Positions 32,992 to 44,200 of a DNA stretch of 64,000 bases are shown here, piece by piece. Origin of the DNA: Hansfordia pulvinata. Its lineage: Eukaryota > Ascomycota > Sordariomycetes > Xylariales. Each line of letters begins with the position of its first letter. Positions within the stretch are counted from its first letter, which is position 1. The translations under genes were made by a program, and so were the position numbers. The notes beneath the pieces were generated by a model. It searched no databases. It saw nothing but the letters and a program-made list of their open reading frames with translations, and had not been told where the DNA came from. Location of the stretch: NCBI GenBank assembly GCA_006538405.1, contig BJKQ01000008.1, positions 863,501-927,500 on the forward strand, given 5' to 3'.

Positions 32992-34569
32992 ATGATGGCT
33001 GACGATGGCGCTCCGTCCTCGCCCCGGCAGGCCACTCACGCCTCCGGTCGCTCGCCTCTCTATGGCCCATCCGCGCCTCCGGGCCACGGCCTGCGTCGTG
33101 CTGCCACGGTTGACCAACCTGCCTCAGTTCGACGCCGGCCCCCGGTCTCTCCCGGCGCTCCCGGCCCTGCTGCCGGTGTTTCCGCCGCCTTCCGTCGCCG
33201 GAGCTCCAACTTCTCCGACTATAGTCTGAGCGATGCTCGCAGGGATCTCGAGACCAGCGCCGATGAGCTTCTTAACCCCCGCAGCGACCGTCTGGACCAT
33301 CCTAACACCGCACCTACCTCCTACGTGCCCCTCGTTCTGGCTCTCTTGCCCGCTGTGGCCGGCACTTTCTTCAAGAACGGCGCTTCTTTTCTCACCGACC
33401 TCATTCTGCTCAGCCTCGCTGCCGTCATCCTGCACTGGTCTGTCACCCAGCCCTGGGACTGGTACCTCTCGGCGCAGCAGATCCACGTCGTGCCTGACGA
33501 GTTTGCCAGCGACGATGTTTTCGACTCGGACAACAGCGAGAGTCCCCTGTCTGCAGCGCCGTCCGTGACGACCGCCCTGGAAGAGGTTCCCGAGGAAGAG
33601 GACGATGCTCGCGGCTCTGACAATGACACGAGTAGTGTCAGGAACAGGGACGAGGGCGAAGACAAGAACAAGGCAAAAGGCAAGGAGACAGAGACCCTGC
33701 CCAGGCAGCTACGACCTGAGCCGCGCTCATCCAGGGCTAAGCGCATGGAGGCAAAGAGAACTGCAGCTGCCAAAGAACTCAGGTTTCACGAGCTTACGGC
33801 TTTGCTCTGGTGCTTCATCTTCCCTGTTCTCAGCGCCTATATTCTGCACATGATCCGAGGCCAGCTCTCCAGGCCCTCCGAGGGTCTGATATCCGACTAC
33901 AACCTGACCATATTCCTGTGTGCTGCCGAGTTTCGGCCGGTCTCACACCTCATCAAGATGGTCCGTTCCCGCACGCTGCGGATTCAGAAGTTTGTCGCCA
34001 AAAACCCTTACGAGACTGCTTCTGTCAGCAGCGAGCAGTACCACGAGCTCTCGAGCCGGCTGCGGGAGCTCGAGGCACGCGCAGCGGCACCAGGGCCTAC
34101 ACCGCCGTCACCAGAGCAATACGAGCAGGACGTCTCGGCTGTGCGACCTTCGCAAGCTGAGATGGCGCGGGAAATCAGCGCCACCATGCAGCCCGAGCTG
34201 GATGCTCTCAACCGCGCCATGCGTAGGTACGAGAAGAAGCTGGCTCTGCTGGCCAGTCAGACCGACAACCGCCTCGAGTACATTGACTACCGACTCCAGG
34301 ACGCCATCGCCCTCGCCGCCATTGCCGCCAAGAACAGCAACACCCGCAGTGGCATCGCGACGTGGCTGTTTGACACGGCCGTCACCGCCGTCGTTCTCCC
34401 GTTCCAGGCCGCCATGGCGGTTCTCACATTTCCCTTCCGGACCGTCTCGACGCTGCTTCAGAGGAGCAAGAGACCGCTGGAGAGACCACACCGGCCCGCA
34501 CGCAATGGGTCGCCGGCGCACGGCAAGACGAACCCAGATCGCGTGCCGGCTCGAATGTCTCGGAGGTGA
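32992..34569 (+). CDS. Unrecognised membrane protein with coiled coil, 525 residues
   Basis: Single exon. I chose ATG 32992 (MMADDGAPSSPR); the open frame extends upstream but that part is CA/CT-rich leader. After a disordered N-terminus (residues 1-105, S/P/R-rich) come two hydrophobic stretches at about 108-150 (VPLVLALLPAVAGTFF and TDLILLSLAAVILHW), then WDWYLSAQQIHVVPDEF. An acidic linker (about 175-225) and a basic one precede a third membrane segment at about 267-290 (LTALLWCFIFPVLSAYILHM). A coiled-coil region follows (YHELSSRLRELEARAA; ALNRAMRRYEKKLALLAS), then a C-terminal hydrophobic hairpin near 455-480 (LFDTAVTAVVLPFQAAMAVL). It looks like a conserved fungal membrane protein of unknown role; I cannot name the family. 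Confidence 0.7.
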   Translation: MMADDGAPSSPRQATHASGRSPLYGPSAPPGHGLRRAATVDQPASVRRRPPVSPGAPGPAAGVSAAFRRRSSNFSDYSLSDARRDLETSADELLNPRSDRLDHPNTAPTSYVPLVLALLPAVAGTFFKNGASFLTDLILLSLAAVILHWSVTQPWDWYLSAQQIHVVPDEFASDDVFDSDNSESPLSAAPSVTTALEEVPEEEDDARGSDNDTSSVRNRDEGEDKNKAKGKETETLPRQLRPEPRSSRAKRMEAKRTAAAKELRFHELTALLWCFIFPVLSAYILHMIRGQLSRPSEGLISDYNLTIFLCAAEFRPVSHLIKMVRSRTLRIQKFVAKNPYETASVSSEQYHELSSRLRELEARAAAPGPTPPSPEQYEQDVSAVRPSQAEMAREISATMQPELDALNRAMRRYEKKLALLASQTDNRLEYIDYRLQDAIALAAIAAKNSNTRSGIATWLFDTAVTAVVLPFQAAMAVLTFPFRTVSTLLQRSKRPLERPHRPARNGSPAHGKTNPDRVPARMSRR

Positions 34570-36571
34570 CAGCTCGGAGATACATTTGCATAGACTCGTA
34601 ATGAATAGCACGATACCTACCAACCCAGTTGCTGCGGAAACCTTTGTCTTGCAGCATTACGGTGAAACACTTGGCGCATAGAAAAAGGAGACTGCTGTAG
34701 TTGAGCTCCAGGCTGCAGCTCACCTCTCCACGCAAACCGGAGCTTGTCGTACATGGGACAGGCTCAGACATGGCTTCAATAGACTGGTAAGTCTCATCTC
34801 CACCTGTTCACAAGTTTGGAGCCCTAGCTGAGACAGTATCTCACCCGCGAACAGCAGAGGGCGCATCTCAATAAGGGCTGTCTCGCACTCACGCCGCATG
34901 CCTGGCTGGCCCCCAGCCTTGGTACGAGTATCGGCCATCTGCAGTTCACTTACGAGCACAACCTTGCTCCTCTGGCGCGTATCTGGCGTGTCAGGCAGAT
35001 GCCGGACCGTCAATAGTGGTGCGCGTGACCGGCAGCCCTGCGCCGGCGGATTGGGTCATGACATCAGCAGCCGTCAATGAATCCATTGGGGCTTGTGCGC
35101 TTTTGCTGGTGGGAGGGTGGGAAATTTCCGATCTCTTCCTCTGATCTCTGACCTGCGTGGATCGGGCGTCGGGACAGACGGTCTTTGGATCTGAGAAAGA
35201 GAGGTGCCGGGCGGCCATGCACATCGCAATCTTAGACCCCGGGTCTAGACAGGCAGTGGAACCGAACCGGAAGAAGGATGAACGCGCGCTGCGAGCACTA
35301 CCCGAATCGCAGGGGCGTATTGCTTGCAGCCCGGCAAGGCGCGGAGGTCATAGATGATAGCTGGCTAGTGGCATCGGCAACGACCGAGAAGGAGGCGCGA
35401 GCCTTGATGGGAGAAGAGCAGGATTCGGCACTGGGAGATTCCCACCGAGGGGACCGGCTCTCTGCCATGTCTGCCAACGCAAAGGGGCTGCACACCCCGC
35501 CTCCCGATGATGCAGGTCCAACAATGCGACATGCGAAGGCATGCCCGCTGCGAACCGGAGTGAGCAGCATGGTTGAGTGTGCAGGCCCATGCACCATGGT
35601 TCGCGAGGAGGACTCGTGTTCTGTGCGGTGCAGCACAGGTTCTAAGCATCGGAATCCCCTGCGGTGTTCCAAACGGCTGCACAGACCCAACCAGGAGGGG
35701 GTTTTGGGGGTAGGAGACTCATGCCCGTCGCGGTCGCTCACGAGCCCTCTCGCGCCTGTCTCGGTACAAACGCGCCAGACCAAGGGCGAAAAAAAAAAAA
35801 AAAACACGACCAACGCCCGACCGACGAGCCCCAAGTGGCAACGGCGCATCGCGCTCATGCACGATCCCTCGGATAGACCGCGGGGCCGCAGCACCGGCGG
35901 CTCCCGGCTGCGCCAGCAGACGAGACCGAGATTTGCGCCGTTAATGGTACCTTCTTCGGCAGTGGCCAAAGCAGCTGATCAGTCCGTCCGTGCAGGGCCA
36001 GACTGGCTGGAGGGCGCAGACGCGCGCGCTCGCTCGGCAGCACGGCGCGCAGGATGCGACAGGAGGGGGGGATTGTCAATTAGAGCACGCGTCCGCTTGG
36101 ACGGGCAAAGCCAGGGCCGTGAGAGGAAGAAGAGAAAGAGGGGCGCAGACCGACAGGCAGGCAGGCACAAACGAATTGTTCGCGGACAGGCGGGCCCCGC
36201 TGATTTCGTTGACCCCTGGCCTGGCTGGACCGGCTTTCGACTTCCCGGTCCCCAACTCCCGGAGAGACAGGCACAGGACAGGCACACCACGTTCCTTGGC
36301 CCTTTGTCACGGTGGGTGGTGGAGCCAGGATCCCGGTGCCGGTCTCTTGCCCTTCCCCATTCGTCTGTCGCGAACGTCCCAGCTCTGTTGCATCTACGCA
36401 AGCATCGCTCTGATCACGGTAGGCTCTGGAGGAAACACCCCGCGACCTTCCCCCTCCCCCCCCCCCTCTGTTCCCCGTTGCTGGTACCGGCTTCCCGGCA
36501 CCCCTGTCTCGCATCCAGGTGTGTTGAAGATGCCCGTTCACGTATGTGTCTAGGACCGTGGCAGTGAGGCC

Positions 36572-36654
36572 GACACAGACACAAACATAAACATAAACAC
36601 AGAAACAAAACGCAAACATGGACACAGGCACAGACACAGACACAGACACGGACG
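36572..36654. repeat. Imperfect CACAGA/ACATAA satellite
   Basis: Purine-rich six-base units, ACACAGAC, ACATAAAC and ACAGACAC, drift into each other over about 80 bases. Confidence 0.8.
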
Positions 36655-38257
36655 ACCCAACATCAAGTCGCTCTCGTGGCGACTGGCCGTAGGAGTACGC
36701 GTGTGCTCCGCGGCGCCGCATGCATGGCCACGACACGCTCGCGGCTGGCTCACGTTGGATTGGGGAAGAGGAGGAGAGGTGTGGTGGGCCTTCTAATTTC
36801 CTCTGGCCAGGTTTTTTTCGCGCCGGGAGCGCTAGCCGGTGGTGTACTGGACAGCCTCGAACTTCGAGAAGGAAACCCATCAGCGGGTACACCCAATCCC
36901 GTGCACGCACGCACGCACCGGAATCACCAGGCGGGCCCCCCTCTCGTCCGGTATTGTGAGGGAGGCCCAGGCAGCGGCCGAGCTGCGAGGGACGAGACCC
37001 CGCCGCCGCTGCGAAGGAGCAGGGCTGGCGGACGGGCTGAGCAGGACCCCTGCTTTCCTCTCCCTCTGGCTCGTCCAGTCCCGTGTGGTTACGTGCACGC
37101 ATGCGCGGGTGCGTTGCCAGCTGGTTAGCTTGGCCTGCGTTGCGGTTGCGGTGACGGTGACGGGTCCTGCAGGGCCCGTGGGGGGAGGCCGAGAGGGGAC
37201 CACCAATCCGTGTCGAGCTGGCCGGAGTGCAGCGACGATTACCTACTGTGTCTGTACAAGGCTGGCCAAGGGCTGGGAAACAGACATGTCATGGTCACGT
37301 CGGTGAGTCGTGCTGTGACTGGTGTGAGGGAGAGCGAGGCGATCAACGCCTACCAGAGCCTGGAGAGATCGACGGAACCAACCCAGCCACGGCACCAGGC
37401 GGTTACGACTACGGAGTTCTCGTACGAGTACCTCCCGCCATGGCCCGCGCTCGGAACCGCGGTTGCATGCGTCGTCGCTGCAACCTTGTGTGACCTGTAT
37501 ACCGGTTTTCGTTGGTGCTTGCGTGCAACGACCGGGGGCTCAGAGCAAGGGGCCCGGAGTACTCGTGCGTACGAGTGACTATTCAAGAGCGTATACCAAT
37601 AAGAGGATCTCACTCACGGAAAGCCTGCGTCTGTTCAGCTGCTTTGGCGGGGTGGGACGGTCAACGAGACCCTGATACACGACGGCGACGACAACGACAA
37701 CGGGCGACGACCACAGCCAAGGCGACGGAGAATGCTGGGGCCGCAGCTGGGTGCCAGCATGCCAGTGCATGCGATTTTTCTGTCACTCTTGTTTCTCTTG
37801 TCGCGAAAGATCAGCATCGTCAGCGACCAATGCCAGAGCGTCGTCGTCGGGTTGGGTTGGGCTGGGCTGGGCGGGCTGGCTGGCTGGAAGGCTGGCGCAT
37901 GGGACGAGGGCCGGTTGACGTGGCGGTGAACTCGCATGCCGTGCAGGTATTCGCTGTCAAAAGGCCCCAGCGAGAGACCCGACCGCACATCGTATGCCTG
38001 CCTGCCTGCCTGCGAACACACGAAGGGGCTGGCCAGGCTCGTAAGGTTCGAAGCCAGACAATGCGGGACACACATGAGGTTTGCCTGACCTCTCGAACTC
38101 GTGTTGGGGGGAAGGCGAGAGTTTGATGCACGCACTCTACCGATACTACGAGCAACACCAACCACCATATGGTTCAGATCGAAAGAACAGACAGCAGCAA
38201 CCCACCCCCGAAAAGGGAAGCTAGGGAACGAGCCGCACAAGGGCCTCGTGGTTTATA

Positions 38258-38280
38258 ATTATTATTATTATTATTATTAT
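38258..38280. repeat. (ATT)n microsatellite
   Basis: Seven to eight pure ATT units within a GC-rich surrounding; one of the few A/T-only stretches of the window. Confidence 0.95.
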
Positions 38281-38447
38281 CAGAAAGCGAGACAGCGGTA
38301 ACGGACACAGCACAGCACGGCCAGCCGCGAGCGAGCGTGCCGGGATATCCCCTCTCCATCATGCCGGCGTCTCTTCCCCAATCGATCCTGGCACGAGGGG
38401 TGGCGCATGCCAGCCCGTCCTCCTCCTCGGCGGCCCAGCCATTGACG

Positions 38448-38489
38448 ACGGACAGACGGACGGACGGATGGATGGATAGACGGACGGAC
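38448..38489. repeat. (GACG/GATG)n tetranucleotide repeat
   Basis: Ten four-base units of GACG, GACA and GATG type, mutated copies of one tetranucleotide. Confidence 0.9.
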
Positions 38490-38588
38490 CGCCTCGCAGC
38501 GCTGGCGGAGGCACGGGTGAGGAGAGAAGTAAAGCGAGACGAGTGCGGCGTACCGTGACGCGCCGCCACGGTACTTTTCCGTCAACTT

Positions 38589-38589
<1 letters not shown>

Positions 38590-38616
<27 letters not shown>
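38590..38616. repeat. (GCCA)n tetranucleotide repeat
   Basis: Six pure GCCA units, then a variant GTCA. The related word GGCTGGCT recurs at 37865-37890. Confidence 0.9.
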
Positions 38617-38620
<4 letters not shown>

Positions 38621-39189
38621 CCGGCGTTTTATTACGGGTGAGTATAATCGATCGCACCTCTTTTCGTACAATGCGCACGCACGCACGCACGCGCGGACAA
38701 GGGTCGGGCGCCACCACGAAGCAGCCGCATCGCATGATGGGGGCAGCGCAAGCGGGTGCATGTGCATGCTGCGATAGCTCTGCTCCCCTTTTCCCACTCA
38801 CACTCACTTGGGAGTTGGCATGGCCAGACTCTCCCCTTCCCTGCGTCCCGCTCTTGCATACGAGTGCTCACGCAAGTACGAGTACTCGGGTCGAAGAACT
38901 CATACGCGTGCGGACATGCACACAACCATCTCGGAATCTTGATGATGAGTAGATGGGATACTCAAACGCATGCGGATCAAGTCCTCTCTTCTTCTCCAGG
39001 CACAGGCACGGGCATGGATACTCGCAGACGTGGACATGGACAGGGGGGGGGAGGCGGATGCCATCTCATCACTCGGTACCTACGGACGACGAGGAACAAA
39101 ACCCTCCACTCCCTCAGTCCTGGGTAGCAGCAAAGGCACATCAGCGCCAGGTACGAGTACCGGTCGAATCGGATCGATGGCTCGGCCTG

Positions 39190-39214
39190 CATACATACAT
39201 ACATACATACATAC
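39190..39214. repeat. (ATAC)n tetranucleotide repeat
   Basis: Six pure ATAC units; a TACGTACGAGTAC word follows 20 bases later. Confidence 0.95.
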
Positions 39215-39418
39215 GCTCACGGGGACGGAGTACGTACGAGTACACGCATCAGCAAGGGTCTCGTCTCTGGACCTCCTTCTCTCGATCTCGCTGCACGCAA
39301 CGCCACGCAACGAAGCCAGCAGCACACTGACCAATCGTCTGGGCCAATTTGGGGTCTGTCCGTCGGGGGTCCGGAATGTCGCTGCGAGTGGGGACCTGCA
39401 CCCACCTGCCTGTTGTGC

Positions 39419-39460
39419 CTGTCTGTCTGTCTGTCTGTCTTGTCTTGTCTTGTCTTTTTT
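39419..39460. repeat. (GTCT)n passing into (TTGTC)n
   Basis: Five GTCT units followed by three TTGTC-type units and a T run; the period changes from four to five within one tract. Confidence 0.9.
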
Positions 39461-39639
39461 GGTGTCATTTTCGACGGCACGAAACCCCAAGAATGCCTAG
39501 CTCCAGGGCCCCGGATGGAGCTCTGCTAATCTCCCGCGGTCGTGCCTGGGAGGGCGTGGCGTGGCGTGGCGACCCGCGAACGGGGGGCCGACGCATCCAA
39601 TTCGTCATGTCTGTCTCGTCTTTCCTCCGCCTTGCTCAA

Positions 39640-39656
39640 AGAGAGAGAGAGAGAGA
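39640..39656. repeat. (GA)n microsatellite
   Basis: Eight GA units. Confidence 0.9.
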
Positions 39657-40268
39657 TTCTCACCCCACCCCCTGCTTTGTTCCTGGACGCCGCCCGCAAC
39701 TAGTCATCAAGTCGCGGTATTGTACGGATACCTCTACGTCCACAGGCACGAGCGAGCGCAAGCGCGGGCGCGTGAGCGAGCCAGTGAGCCGCCAAGATCG
39801 GCCGGGGTGCCGGGGCAGCAGAGCTCAAGGAGCGGACGAGGGCGCCATGTGGGCTACTCATATGCGCACGAGTACATGGGAAGTGCACCTGGGCGCGTGC
39901 TGGGGGAGGAAAGGCAAAAAAAAAAAAAAAGGAAAATAGGATACCCGTCGCAAGGCCGTTCGTTCTCTCTCTCTGTCTGATTCCAATGGGAAGGGACCGA
40001 GAGCGAGTGAGGGCGCCAACCAACCGTCTCGTCCGCCTGTCCGTCTGTCGGTCGACCCGTGCCCAAATCAAATCCCTACTATCCACGACAACCAACCTTT
40101 CTACTCTGTACACCTTTCTCGCGGTGCTGTGATGGTACGACGGGCAGCTGGCAACACAGTCTGACGTGCCGGGAACCTTGTCGTTCGTTCACGATACCAC
40201 TGTGCGGCGAGTACGCGTACGGCTATACTCCCCATTCTCTCACTGTTCGACTCTCCCTGCCGCCAGAT

Positions 40269-40273
<5 letters not shown>

Positions 40274-40307
<34 letters not shown>
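40274..40307. repeat. (TC)n microsatellite
   Basis: Seventeen TC units; the longest pure dinucleotide tract in the window. Confidence 0.95.
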
Positions 40308-40310
<3 letters not shown>

Positions 40311-41291
40311 TCATGTATAGTCGGCCCATCATACTCGTATGCACGCTCGCACCACCCCCCAGCTCACTGGCACCTGCGAGGTTCCAGCGCGGGCAGTGAC
40401 ATCGTCTCCTGATTTGTCCGGCCTTGCGCTGCATTGGCGTCGTCTCTCGTCACTCTCTTGGCCTCTCTGATGATTTTCTGCCGGACTCTCCCACTCACAT
40501 GCACACTCACATACACACACACTCTCACACACCACACTACACTACACGCCCCCCCGGTCCAACGAGTACGAGTACCTTACCTGACCTGCCGCCTCCCCAG
40601 CCGCGCAGAGGGCTGACGACCTGAAATCTCCCGTGTCTTGCTTGCATCTCTCTCACCTGACCAAACAGCTGCAGCCTTCTCTTTCCGGACTGAGAGGCAA
40701 AACCCGGCTTCCGAAGGGGAAGCGGCCTCTTTACCCTCCGCAGCACCGGGAACACCACTCCCCGCGGGCCCTTTCTTTTCTTTTTCTTCTTCTTTCCTTC
40801 CCGCACGTCCCCTCCCAAGGATATCCACGCGGCCCTCCTCCCGTTTCCCGGACTGCCCCTTGGAGAACTTCCTTGCCGCCTCTCGACTTGGATCTCGCCC
40901 TCGGCCCCTCCCCCGTGGACTTCGAAAAGGCCAGCAGGCAACACATCTCTTCACCACCGTCCTCTCACACCGATCCAGGAGGAAAAGCGAAGCGAGGCAC
41001 TTTTTCTTCTTCACCAGCCAGCCATACACCTGCCAGTTCCCGCCTTCAGACAAACTCGTGTTCAAGAAAAAAAGGAGGGGGAAACATCGCCAGGAAATGC
41101 TGAGGATTTGCTAGAAGAAGGTGTTTCTTCTCTTTCTTCCGAAGACTCTCCCAAGGTCTGATAAGAAGAGGGGCTAGCACTCGACTCGCCCGTCTTTCTT
41201 CAGCACCAGCTTCTTCTGCTCTCAAGGAGGAAGGGAATACAACAAGAGGAAGAAGAAGAAGAAAAGGGAAGGAAACCACAACAAACAAAAG

Positions 41292-44200
41292 ATGCAGATC
41301 AAGCCGCAGCGCATCTACGCGCTGCTCTGCGTGGCGCTATGCGCCAACGCCGTGGTGGCAGGCGGACTGCGAGGACGGCAGGACGACAACGACGCGGCAG
41401 CCGCGGCCGCCGCCTCCAACACCGACTCCCCACCGCCCACGACGACTGCAGGACCGACAACCACGGCCGCGAGCGACGACGACAAGACGAAGTCGACGGC
41501 CACGGCGGACAACAATAGCGACAGCAGCAGCAGCAGCAGCGCGACGACAGACGAGACCAAGACCCAGGGCACCGACGAGACGGGCTCGGACGGGGACCCA
41601 GGCGCGACGGCGGTGCCTTCGGCGATCAACGGGAACAACCCGGACGCCAACTCGACCGTCTTTACACGTGAGTAGTAGCCGACACGGGCATTTCCCCGGA
41701 CCCCCCCCCCTTCCTTTCCTCGAATCATGGTGTGAAAGAGATGGGAAAGAGGGCGGAAAAAGAGGCAACCCAAGAATCCCCAGGTTGGAAGAGCAGAGAA
41801 CGAGGGAAGCTATCCAAACAAGGCCCGGAGACTGACCACGCTTCTTTGTGAGCCTTGACTACAGAACCCGTGGCAGACGGCGAGCTGCCGCTCAACCCGG
41901 ACCTGACGCCAGGATGGGGCGTGGCGGGGGCCATCATGCTGCTGACAGGGGTGGCGCACACCATCATCGGCATCAAGAACACGCGGGTGCACACGTTCTT
42001 CTCGTCGGCGTTCCTGGCCAGCCTGTGCATCGCGATCCTGATTGTGTACCTGATCGCGCCGCCGGTCAGCGACGCGGTGCAGGGCGCGTACGTGGTGGCG
42101 GTGGTGGGCACGGGCCTGATCCTAGGCGGGCTGGCGACGCTGTTCCGGGAGCTGACGGAGGGGTTCGGGTGCCTGCTGGGCGGCTTCTGCGTGGCCATGT
42201 GGCTGCTGGTGCTCAAGGAGGGCGGCTTGCTGGAGGGCACGACGCCCAAGGCCATCTTCATCGTCGTCTTCACGCTGGGGGGTTACGCGTTCTACTTCAG
42301 CCACTACACGCGGGGCTACGCGCTGATCGGGCTCATCTCGTTCGGGGGCGCGACGGTGACGACGCTGGGGATCGACTGCTTCTCGCGGGCGGGCCTGAAA
42401 GAGTTCTGGGCGTACATCTGGAACCTCAACGGCAGCCTGTTTCCCTTGGGCACCAGCACGTACCCGGAGACCAAGGGGATCCGGGTCGAGATCGCGGCCA
42501 TCATCGTCTTCACGCTGCTCGGCGTCATCTCGCAGGCCAAGCTGTGGCGGGTGATCCAGGAGCGGCGGGCGCGGCGCGCCGAGGCCGAGGCCGAGGAGCA
42601 GCGGCAGCGCGAGCTCGAGGAGGCCAACATCGGGCAGGCCATCGAGAAGGCCAACCGGCGCGAGAGGCGCGAGTGGGAGGCGGCCCACGGCGGCGGCGGC
42701 GGCGGCGAGGTGCCTCCGGACAGCCCCACCATGTCGGCCGTCAGCGGGTCGGTGGACGAGAAGAAGGGCGGGCGCGTGCGGTCCACCAGCACAGCGGCGG
42801 CGTCGGACAAGGAAGGCGTCGACGGGATCGAGATGGCGGACCTGTCGCAGGCCTCCTCCTCGGACGACAACAACCAGCAGCAGCAGCCCGGCGGGTTCGT
42901 GGTGCGGGTGTCGAGGGACGACACGCCGCCGCACAGCCCGACGGGAGGAGGAGCGCGCGGGGACGGCGAGGACGGCCTGCAGACGATCCCCGAGGGCAGC
43001 GAGAAGGTGTGGATCGTCGGGGCGGACGGGGAGGTGAGGCCCGCGTCGGCCGCCGAGTCGAAGAAGCAGCAGCAGCAGCAGAAGCAGCGCAACAACTCGA
43101 AGCGGGGGTCGGCCTCTTCCAAGAGGAGGTCGGCGGCCGGCGGAGGAGGAGGGGGCAGCAGCCCGGCCGTGGTGCCGCTGCCGTTCCGCGTGCCGACCTC
43201 TGGCGACGATGATGCCATAGAAGGAGGCGTGGGCGGCCGGGACGGCGACGGCGACCGGTCGTCGGTGGCCACGTTCGCGGACGACATGGAGGAGGAAGGA
43301 GACGAGGAGGAGGAGGACGACCGGTCGGCGACCATGGCGCACCAGCCCTCGCGGTCGTCGCTGGGCCGCAAGCTGTCGGTCAAGTCGGCGGACCTTTTGC
43401 GCAGCATCTCGCAGCGGTCGTCGCGGCGGTCGAGGAACAGCAACAGCAACAACAACAACAACAGGAAGGACGAGGCCATGGTCATCGCGTCGCCCACGTC
43501 GGCGCATTTCGGGGGAGACGTCGGCGGCGAGAGCAGCGAGGACCTCGTCTCGCCGCAGCCCAGCCCGCCGGCGGCGGAGCGCGACCAGGACGGCTCGATG
43601 GCGGCGACCGTCGACGGGATGAGCACGGACGGCGGTGACCACGACCACCACGACGACGGACGGGGAGAGGGAGAAGGCGGTAGGAGGTGGACCAAGGAGA
43701 TCAACGCCGAGCTTGGAGGAGGGGCCGGAGGAGCAGCAGCTGCTGCCGCCGCCGCCGCCGCCGCCGGGTTCGCCGCGGAGACGGAGACGACCGACGTCAA
43801 AGACTTTTCGGCGCTGGGCGGCGGCGGCGGCGACGGCGGCGGCGGCGGCGACGGCGGCGGCGGCGGGGAGCTATCGGCCGTGCAGTCGAAGCGCAGCAGC
43901 ACGACCAACGCCGTCAGCAAGGCCAACGACAACACCAACACCAACCCGACGACGGCGGCCAACACGGCTCCGACGACGGCGGCCGCTACCGAAGAGGGCG
44001 AGGAGGACGAGGACAAGGACAGGGACGTGCAAAAGGGGGCGGCGGAGGCCGAGCAGCAGAGCCTCAGCAACGACCACCCGGCGGCGTCGTCGGGCAACAA
44101 CACGGACGCTCAGCAGCAGCAGCAGGCCAACAACGGCAGCGGCGGCGGCGGCAGCGCCCGGAAGGCGACGCTGACCAAGGACCGGCTGCCGTCGAGCCTG

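Larger units (their letters stand above)
34570..41291. other. Gene-free stretch of 6.7 kb rich in simple repeats
   Basis: No conserved protein is seen over 6.7 kb. Long frames exist (429 residues plus at 35278-36567, 340 residues minus at 36080-37102) but they overlap on opposite strands and are rich in R, S, P, H and C. The stretch is dense in microsatellites between 36.5 and 40.3 kb and in TACGAGTA octamers (for example near 34922, 37423, 38877, 39153, 39235, 40566). From about 40.6 kb the DNA turns pyrimidine-rich and is the long leader of the next gene. It could hold a non-coding RNA or be plain spacer. Confidence 0.6.

Noticed and set aside
35278..36567. 429-residue plus-strand open frame
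   Set aside because: Composition is dominated by R, S, P, C and H; it overlaps a 340-residue minus frame (36080-37102), crosses homopolymers and shows no domain. GC-rich DNA gives long chance frames.
36080..37102. 340-residue minus-strand open frame
   Set aside because: Includes a translated CACAGA-type satellite and shows no protein-like conservation.
38040..38060. tRNA B-box-like word (GGTTCGAAGCC)
   Set aside because: No matching A-box or cloverleaf arms upstream; no tRNA gene supported anywhere in the window.
42316..44103. 595-residue minus-strand open frame
   Set aside because: Serine/proline shadow of the same gene.
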